Shown one piece after another: positions 6,941 through 10,767 of a stretch of 10,767 bases of DNA (its first letter is position 1; each line of letters starts with the position of its first letter). The position numbers were made by a program, and so were the translations under genes. This DNA is from SAR116 cluster bacterium (GTDB lineage: Bacteria; Pseudomonadota; Alphaproteobacteria; Puniceispirillales; UBA1172). Location of the stretch: assembly GCA_002691725.1 (NCBI GenBank), contig NZIT01000106.1, positions 13,226 through 23,992 on the forward strand. The letters run 5' to 3'. Below the pieces are notes generated by a model that searched no databases, was not told the DNA's origin, and saw nothing but the letters and a program-made list of their open reading frames with translations.

Positions 6941-7516
6941 TCACTCTTTCATCCTGACCGCGCCGATATGCGGCAGATGGCGGTTATTCTGGGCATAATC
7001 AATGCCATAGCCGACAACAAAAGCATCAGGAATATCAAAGCCAATCCAACGGACGGTGACATCCGCCTCACGCCGTGTCGGCTTGTTCAGCAAACAGCAT
7101 ACTTCAAGGCTTTGCGGTTGCCGTGTCTGCAATATTTCCAGCACTTGATGGAGAGTATGTCCTGTGTCGATAATATCCTCAACCACCAGCACATCGGTGC
7201 CGCCAATATCGCCCTCAAGGTCTTTCAAAATGCGCACATCACGGCTCGACACCATCGCCTTGCCATAACTCGATACCGTCATGAAATCAACCTCAACCGG
7301 CAGGTCAAGCCGCCGCACCAGATCAGCAATAAAGATAAATGAGCCGCGCAATAATCCAACCACAATCAGCTTTCTAGTTCCCTGATAATGGGTATTAATT
7401 TCACGGGCCAGAGCATTAACGCGGGCGGCAATTTCTGATTCAGGAATGAGGATATCCACCTCATATTCGGACAAGTTGCCGGTTGTGGCGGTATCGCCTT
7501 TGGCATTATCAGCCAT
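6941..7516 (-). CDS. hpt: Hypoxanthine phosphoribosyltransferase
   Basis: A 191-residue cytoplasmic purine-salvage enzyme that joins hypoxanthine (and usually guanine) to PRPP to give IMP or GMP. The PRPP-binding signature VLVVEDIIDTGHTL is at 109-122, with the acidic pair E113/D114 and D117. GLLRGSF at 54-60 is the loop that binds pyrophosphate. DFMTVSSYG at 77-85 is the flexible lid, and FVVGYGIDY near residues 166-174 is the base-recognition segment. The length is normal for the bacterial Hpt family, with an N-terminal extension of about 15 residues. GAGGGT nine bases before the ATG supports the start. It is a single gene: 120 bases separate it from gabD and 162 from the pentapeptide gene, and none shares a pathway with it. 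Confidence 0.95.
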   Translation of the reverse strand: MADNAKGDTATTGNLSEYEVDILIPESEIAARVNALAREINTHYQGTRKLIVVGLLRGSFIFIADLVRRLDLPVEVDFMTVSSYGKAMVSSRDVRILKDLEGDIGGTDVLVVEDIIDTGHTLHQVLEILQTRQPQSLEVCCLLNKPTRREADVTVRWIGFDIPDAFVVGYGIDYAQNNRHLPHIGAVRMKE

Positions 7517-7548
7517 ACTATATTTACCCTCATTCCTGATAAAAGTTC

Positions 7549-7554
7549 ATTATA
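7549..7554 (-). promoter_or_regulatory. Possible -10 box for hpt
   Basis: A perfect TATAAT on the minus strand lies 33 bases before the hpt ATG, immediately after TATAGT. No good -35 is found 16-18 bases upstream (that stretch is GCGCGT-like), so this is only a likely core promoter. Confidence 0.4.
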
Positions 7555-7636
7555 ACTATACGCGATTGATCACGCGCGAACGCCGCCCTTTTGAGCAAGC
7601 GCTGAACGCCCCCTTATTCACTCCTTAAGAACCCTC

Positions 7637-9085
7637 TTAGACACCAAGACACATATATTTCATTTCCATATATTCATCGATGCCATAGCGGCTACCTTCG
7701 CGCCCGATGCCCGATTGCTTGACGCCGCCAAATGGCCCAATCTCATTGGAAAAGATGCCTGTATTGACCGACACAATACCATATTCCAGCTGTTCAGCGA
7801 CACGCCAAACCCGCGCCATATCCTTAGCAAAGAAATAGGCGGCCAGACCAAAGATCGTATCATTGGCCATGGCAATCACCTCATCCTCTGTATTGAAGCG
7901 GAATAACGGCGCCACAGGACCAAAGGTTTCTTCGCTGAAAATCTTCATGTCAGGTGTCACGCCAGTTAGCACAGTTGGCTCATAATAGGTTGAACCGAGA
8001 TTAGAACGCTTGCCGCCGATAAGCGTCTTGGCGCCGCCACTAACCGCATCGGTGACATGCTCTTCGGCTTTTAGCAGCCCTTGCTCATCAATCATAGGCC
8101 CCATAGTGACGCCATCATCGGCGCCATTACCCAGCTTCATCTTAGCGACTTCTGCCGCCATTGCCGCCGCAAACTCCTCATAGATGCCGTCCTGAACAAA
8201 AATGCGGTTAGCGCATACACATGTCTGGCCAGCGTTACGGAACTTAGATGCCAGCGCTTCTGGAACAGCAACGCTCAAATCAGCATCATCAAAGACGATC
8301 AGAGGCGCGTTTCCACCTAGCTCCATGCTAACTTTTTTTATGGTATCGGCGGATTGTTTCATCAGCACACGGCCAATTTCGGTTGACCCTGTGAAGGTCA
8401 CTTTGCGAACAATGGGGTTAGTGCAAATCTCAGTCCCGATATCTGATGCTTTGCTGCCATTAAGCACATTAAGCACACCCGCAGGAACCCCCGCACGGTC
8501 AGCCAATTCCGCCAGTGCCAAGGCCGATAACGGGGTTTGCTTGGCAGGCTTAACAACACCCGCGCAGCCTGCCGCCATGCCAGGGCCTACCTTACGGGTG
8601 ATCATGGCATTAGGGAAATTCCATGGCGTAATCGCCCCATAAACCCCAATCGGCTGTTTAATCACAACCAGCCGTTTATCAGGCTGATGCGGCATCAAAA
8701 CATCGCCGGTTACGCGCCGGCCTTCTTCGGCAAACCAATCAATAAATGACGCCCCATAGGCAACCTCGCCTCTGGCTTCGGCAAGCGGCTTACCCATTTC
8801 AGCAGTTAGAATCTGGGCCAAATCTTCCTGATTTTCCATGATGAGATTGAACCATCGGCGCATAATAACAGCTCGTTCTTTCGCCGTCAGTGCCGCCCAT
8901 TTTTTCTGCGCAGCATTAGCCGCCTCAATGGCTGTTCTGGTCATTTCTGCCCCATGGTCAGCAACATTGGCAATCACCTCACCTGTCGCCGGATTGGTGA
9001 CGGCAATGGTCTTGCCACCCGCGTCAACCCATTTGCCATTGATATAAGCATCTGTTTTCAAAAGCGATGGATCAGAAAGTTTCAT
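7637..9085 (-). CDS. gabD: Succinate-semialdehyde dehydrogenase (NADP+) GabD
   Basis: A 482-residue aldehyde dehydrogenase, the same length as E. coli GabD and similar to it throughout. It oxidises succinate semialdehyde to succinate in the cytoplasm, the last step of GABA and related 4-carbon catabolism. Visible marks are PWNFPNAMITRK in the cofactor-binding domain, the catalytic base E255 in MELGGN, the nucleophile C289 in NAGQTCVCANR, EETFGPVAPLFRF, and the C terminus EMKYMCLGV. A second cysteine (C291) sits two residues after the nucleophile, as in GabD enzymes that form a redox switch. The frame stays open to an ATG at 9163, but the start MKLSDPSLL at 9085 matches the family and lies downstream of a promoter. 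A TGGGGG sequence about eight bases upstream may bind the ribosome. Oxidation of other semialdehydes is possible but less likely. Confidence 0.93.
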   Translation of the reverse strand: MKLSDPSLLKTDAYINGKWVDAGGKTIAVTNPATGEVIANVADHGAEMTRTAIEAANAAQKKWAALTAKERAVIMRRWFNLIMENQEDLAQILTAEMGKPLAEARGEVAYGASFIDWFAEEGRRVTGDVLMPHQPDKRLVVIKQPIGVYGAITPWNFPNAMITRKVGPGMAAGCAGVVKPAKQTPLSALALAELADRAGVPAGVLNVLNGSKASDIGTEICTNPIVRKVTFTGSTEIGRVLMKQSADTIKKVSMELGGNAPLIVFDDADLSVAVPEALASKFRNAGQTCVCANRIFVQDGIYEEFAAAMAAEVAKMKLGNGADDGVTMGPMIDEQGLLKAEEHVTDAVSGGAKTLIGGKRSNLGSTYYEPTVLTGVTPDMKIFSEETFGPVAPLFRFNTEDEVIAMANDTIFGLAAYFFAKDMARVWRVAEQLEYGIVSVNTGIFSNEIGPFGGVKQSGIGREGSRYGIDEYMEMKYMCLGV

Positions 9086-9120
9086 AATGAATGCCCCCAA
9101 TAAAGTATCTGTTAATGTTT

Positions 9121-9134
9121 CGATAATACTATCG
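9121..9134. promoter_or_regulatory. Dyad overlapping the gabD -10
   Basis: CGATA-ATAC-TATCG is a perfect 5+4+5 inverted repeat that spans the -10 hexamer and probable start point of the gabD promoter. Its position suits a repressor operator; no matching regulator is in the window. Confidence 0.35.
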
Positions 9135-9156
9135 CCACCACTGCCCATGGGGTCAA
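9128..9156 (-). promoter_or_regulatory. Sigma70-like promoter of gabD
   Basis: On the minus strand TTGACC (9151-9156) and GATAGT (9128-9133) are separated by exactly 17 bases, matching the consensus at 5 of 6 and 4 of 6 positions. Transcription would begin near 9121, about 35 bases before the ATG at 9085. This rules out the longer ORF start at 9163 for this transcript. Confidence 0.6.
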
Positions 9157-9196
9157 GCCGCAATCATCCAGAAATTAATAAAATCCTGAAACCCAT

Positions 9197-9228
9197 AAAA
9201 TAAAGGCCTGACATTGCCATCAGGCCTT
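9197..9228 (-). terminator. Rho-independent terminator of sodB
   Basis: A perfect 9-bp stem (AAGGCCTGA at 9203-9211 with TCAGGCCTT at 9220-9228) has an 8-base loop. Read on the minus strand it is followed by TTTATTTTAT. It lies 26 bases after the sodB stop and separates sodB from gabD. Confidence 0.85.
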
Positions 9229-9253
9229 AATGCTAAAATAAAATGTCAGCGGC

Positions 9254-9856
9254 TTACCCCATGCGTGAGGCAACGTTCTCCCAGTTAACCAGATTATCAA
9301 GGAAATTGCTGAGATAAGCAGGGCGTTTGTTGCGGAAATCAATATAATAAGAATGTTCCCACACATCACAGCCCAATAATGCTGTCTGACCAAAGCAAAG
9401 CGGATTAACGCCATTTTCGGTCTTGGTTACTTTTAGTGAGCCATCCTTATCTTTGACAAGCCAGCACCAGCCTGATCCGAACTGACCAGCACCTGCGGCA
9501 GAAAACTCTTGCTTGAAGGTATCAACCGAACCAAAGCTCTCATTAAGCGCGGTTTCAAGCTCAGACGGCATAGCCTGACCTGATGGCCCCATCATTTCCC
9601 AGAATTGAATATGATTCCAGTGCTGTGATGCGTTATTAAAGAGACCTGATTGAACCAGTGCATCAGCCTGATAGGTTGCTACAACAATATCTTCAAGCGA
9701 CTTGCCCTCATGGCCTGACCCTTCAAGCAGTTTATTGCCGTTATCGACATAGGCCTTATGGTGCAGGTCATGATGGAATTCTAAAGTTTCTTGGCTCATG
9801 CCAGCGCCAGCAAGCGCGTCATAGGCGTAGGGAAGATCGGGAAGAGTAAAAGCCAT
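9254..9856 (-). CDS. sodB: Superoxide dismutase, Fe type
   Basis: A 200-residue enzyme that converts superoxide to oxygen and hydrogen peroxide. The four metal ligands are H28 (in LEFHHDLHH), H82 (in SQHWNH), D164 and H168 (in DVWEHSYY). Q78, in NNASQHWNH, sits where iron enzymes carry their active-site glutamine; manganese enzymes have glycine there and a glutamine further along. Iron is therefore the likely metal, although cambialistic use cannot be excluded. There is no signal peptide, so it acts in the cytoplasm. The start follows AAGGAGA, six bases upstream, a strong ribosome-binding site. The gene is monocistronic, with its own terminator and a long leader, and is divergent from a small + strand ORF. 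Confidence 0.96.
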   Translation of the reverse strand: MAFTLPDLPYAYDALAGAGMSQETLEFHHDLHHKAYVDNGNKLLEGSGHEGKSLEDIVVATYQADALVQSGLFNNASQHWNHIQFWEMMGPSGQAMPSELETALNESFGSVDTFKQEFSAAGAGQFGSGWCWLVKDKDGSLKVTKTENGVNPLCFGQTALLGCDVWEHSYYIDFRNKRPAYLSNFLDNLVNWENVASRMG

Positions 9857-9943
9857 TTTATGTCTCCTTTTGGATATGGGCTATCATGATCAGATGCGAT
9901 AAACTGGTTTGATGGTAAACATGAAACCAATATTGTTCCAATC

Positions 9944-9949
9944 ATTATA
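9944..9949 (-). promoter_or_regulatory. Possible -10 box for sodB
   Basis: A perfect TATAAT on the minus strand lies about 87 bases before the sodB ATG. The -35 region at 17-18 bases is poor (TTCGAT). A TTGACG further upstream (9988-9993) could serve another start but lacks a good -10. The long leader leaves room for post-transcriptional control, which is common for sodB. Confidence 0.4.
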
Positions 9950-10000
9950 TAGGGCATTCATAGCTAATCGAAAAGCCCCCCGATATTCGTCAAGATGATT

Positions 10001-10010
10001 GCTGATCAGC
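10001..10010. promoter_or_regulatory. Perfect 10-bp palindrome in the divergent region
   Basis: GCTGATCAGC is self-complementary and lies upstream of the possible sodB promoter. It could be a regulator site, but the motif is short. Confidence 0.2.
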
Positions 10011-10044
10011 CTTATAAATCACTTATGACATAAACTAGACATAC

Positions 10045-10073
10045 TTTAGCAAAAATTTTGCCTTAGGTATCAT
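10045..10073 (+). promoter_or_regulatory. Possible promoter of the small + strand ORF, with a palindrome in the spacer
   Basis: TTTAGC (10045-10050) and TATCAT (10068-10073) are 17 bases apart; the -10 matches 5 of 6 positions and the -35 matches 3 of 6. The palindrome GCAAAA-A-TTTTGC at 10049-10061 begins inside the -35 and fills much of the spacer, a usual place for an operator. Confidence 0.35.
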
Positions 10074-10115
10074 ACATGTTACCATTTCGATCAATTGAAA
10101 TGATGGAGTTACCCC

Positions 10116-10340
10116 ATGCCAGTAATTATCGCTTTGATTTTATTTGCAACAATAAGCTCGGAACCTTATCAAGAGTTTTCCAAAAACAGCAATGGAATGG
10201 CCGAATATAGGTGGGTTGAAACAACACCGTGTGAAACTGGGCATCATGACACTGGTTATGCCATTGCCCCATTTGGGTCGGTTGTTTTAAAGCAAGTCAA
10301 TAAAGATGGAACGGTTAGCCAGCCTGTATGCAATGACTAA
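10116..10340 (+). CDS. Small hypothetical, possibly exported protein
   Basis: A 74-residue ORF that I do not recognise. It starts with a short hydrophobic run (residues 3-13, VIIALILFATI) followed by polar sequence, like a weak signal peptide or a membrane anchor, although the N terminus lacks the usual basic residue. Two cysteines (C39 and C72) could form a disulfide outside the cytoplasm, and H43/H44 lie close to C39. Support for a real gene comes from TGGAG seven bases before the ATG, a plausible promoter upstream, a possible terminator downstream, and a reading frame that is not a shadow of any other gene. It is divergent from sodB. If exported, the mature protein would be about 58 residues. 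Confidence 0.55.
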   Translation: MPVIIALILFATISSEPYQEFSKNSNGMAEYRWVETTPCETGHHDTGYAIAPFGSVVLKQVNKDGTVSQPVCND

Positions 10341-10371
10341 TGCTGCGGCAATAGCTAACCAGACACTATGA

Positions 10372-10767
10372 TCATTGATCAGATGGCTTATCTGATTTTT
10401 TATCGGCTACCATGCTATCGGCAACCATGCGATTAACTCGAAGGCGCAGCGCATTAAGCCGAATAAAGCCATGCGCATCAGACTGATCATAATCAGCGGC
10501 GCCTTCTTCGAATGTCACCAGATCAGGTTGATATAATGATCGTGGTGCCTGTCTGCCTGTCACAATCACATTTCCTTTATAGAGTTTAAGCCGAACGCGG
10601 CCAGTAACATTATGCTGGCTAGCATCAATTGCCGCTTGCAGCATTTCTCGTTCAGGATCAAACCAAAATCCATTATAAACCAGTTCAGCATAGCGCGGCA
10701 TCATAGCGTCCTTGGCGTGACCTGCATTACGGTCAAGCGTGATTGACTCCATAGCACGCCTAGCCTT
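10372..10767 (-). CDS. argG: Argininosuccinate synthase ArgG, C-terminal part
   Basis: The last 131 codons of the enzyme that joins citrulline and aspartate with ATP to make argininosuccinate, the next-to-last step of arginine synthesis. The frame continues through the right edge ([13 protein letters not shown]), so the ATG at 10752 is internal. Family blocks are [32 protein letters not shown] and [11 protein letters not shown], which form the C-terminal tetramer arm. The nucleotide-binding part is outside the window. After the family's normal end (LRLR) there is a hydrophilic tail of about 22 residues that contains a small duplication ([10 protein letters not shown]). Confidence 0.95.
   Translation of the reverse strand, partial: KARRAMESITLDRNAGHAKDAMMPRYAELVYNGFWFDPEREMLQAAIDASQHNVTGRVRLKLYKGNVIVTGRQAPRSLYQPDLVTFEEGAADYDQSDAHGFIRLNALRLRVNRMVADSMVADKKSDKPSDQ
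10378..10402 (+). terminator. Possible terminator of the small ORF, inside the argG 3' end
   Basis: ATCAGAT (10378-10384) pairs with ATCTGAT (10390-10396) around a 5-base loop and is followed by a run of six T ending at 10401. It is 38 bases after the small ORF's stop. The stem is AT-rich and therefore weak, and the bases also encode the lysine-rich end of ArgG, which could explain the T-run. Confidence 0.4.
10401..10430 (-). repeat. 15-bp direct repeat in the argG tail
   Basis: TATCGGCTACCATGC (10401-10415) is followed at once by TATCGGCAACCATGC (10416-10430), 14 of 15 identical. It encodes the duplicated [10 protein letters not shown] at the end of ArgG and looks like a recent in-frame duplication. 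Confidence 0.85.

Noticed and set aside
6924..6943. Terminator of hpt
   Set aside because: The inverted repeat has mismatches, a two-base loop and no T-run after it on the minus strand.
6896..7342. 148-codon + strand ORF
   Set aside because: It is almost wholly antisense to hpt, whose motifs are unmistakable, and shows no recognisable domain.
8202..8642. 146-codon + strand ORF and other + strand ORFs between 7715 and 9047
   Set aside because: All are antisense shadows of gabD, with low-complexity translations and no suitable start signals.
9086..9163. Longer gabD start at 9163
   Set aside because: The added 26 residues have no family match, and a good promoter lies inside this stretch; MKLSD at 9085 matches GabD N termini.
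9888..10482. Cluster of TGATCA hexamers as a specific binding array
   Set aside because: The copies are irregularly spaced, some lie inside argG, and the hexamer also occurs elsewhere in the window; no consistent larger motif is shared.

Overview
This window looks like chromosomal DNA of a marine alphaproteobacterium. The best guess is the SAR116 / Puniceispirillum lineage or a near relative. The guess rests on a full-length DddP-type DMSP lyase, a keto-acid/mannitol-class TRAP transporter, alphaproteobacterial-looking argG, hpt, gabD and sodB products, and a moderate G+C content. Taxonomy was judged by eye and not tested by any search.

Left part (1-5346, + strand): a TRAP transporter operon followed by dddP. 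The window opens inside the solute-binding protein gene (dctP, C-terminal 127 residues). A strong hairpin/T-run follows, then dctQ, which is unusually long, and dctM, whose start overlaps the dctQ stop by one base. DctM carries an extra soluble C-terminal tail of about 250 residues with a coiled coil. A 14-bp tandem repeat covers the dctM stop codon. After a further gap, a hairpin that covers the Shine-Dalgarno sequence precedes dddP. DddP keeps all six metal ligands and the catalytic Asp of the family, so it should cleave DMSP to DMS and acrylate. The order transporter then lyase, on one strand, suggests uptake of DMSP or a related compound coupled to its cleavage. The transported substrate is an inference.

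Middle part (5375-9085, - strand): a visibly AT-rich gene for a membrane-anchored pentapeptide-repeat protein, which looks foreign and contains a 24-bp tandem duplication; hpt (hypoxanthine phosphoribosyltransferase, purine salvage); and gabD (NADP-type succinate-semialdehyde dehydrogenase). gabD has a good sigma70-like promoter with a dyad over the -10, and that promoter decides its start codon.

Right part (9197-10767): sodB (Fe-type superoxide dismutase, - strand) with a clear terminator; a 259-bp divergent intergenic region with promoter-like and palindromic elements; a small + strand ORF for a possible exported 74-residue protein of unknown function; and the 3' end of argG (argininosuccinate synthase, - strand, running off the window). 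A weak + strand terminator for the small ORF lies inside the end of argG.

No tRNA, rRNA, CRISPR array, insertion sequence or phage gene was seen. No stretch longer than 300 bases lacks a gene. The most interesting unit is the TRAP transporter-dddP locus with its enlarged membrane subunits.
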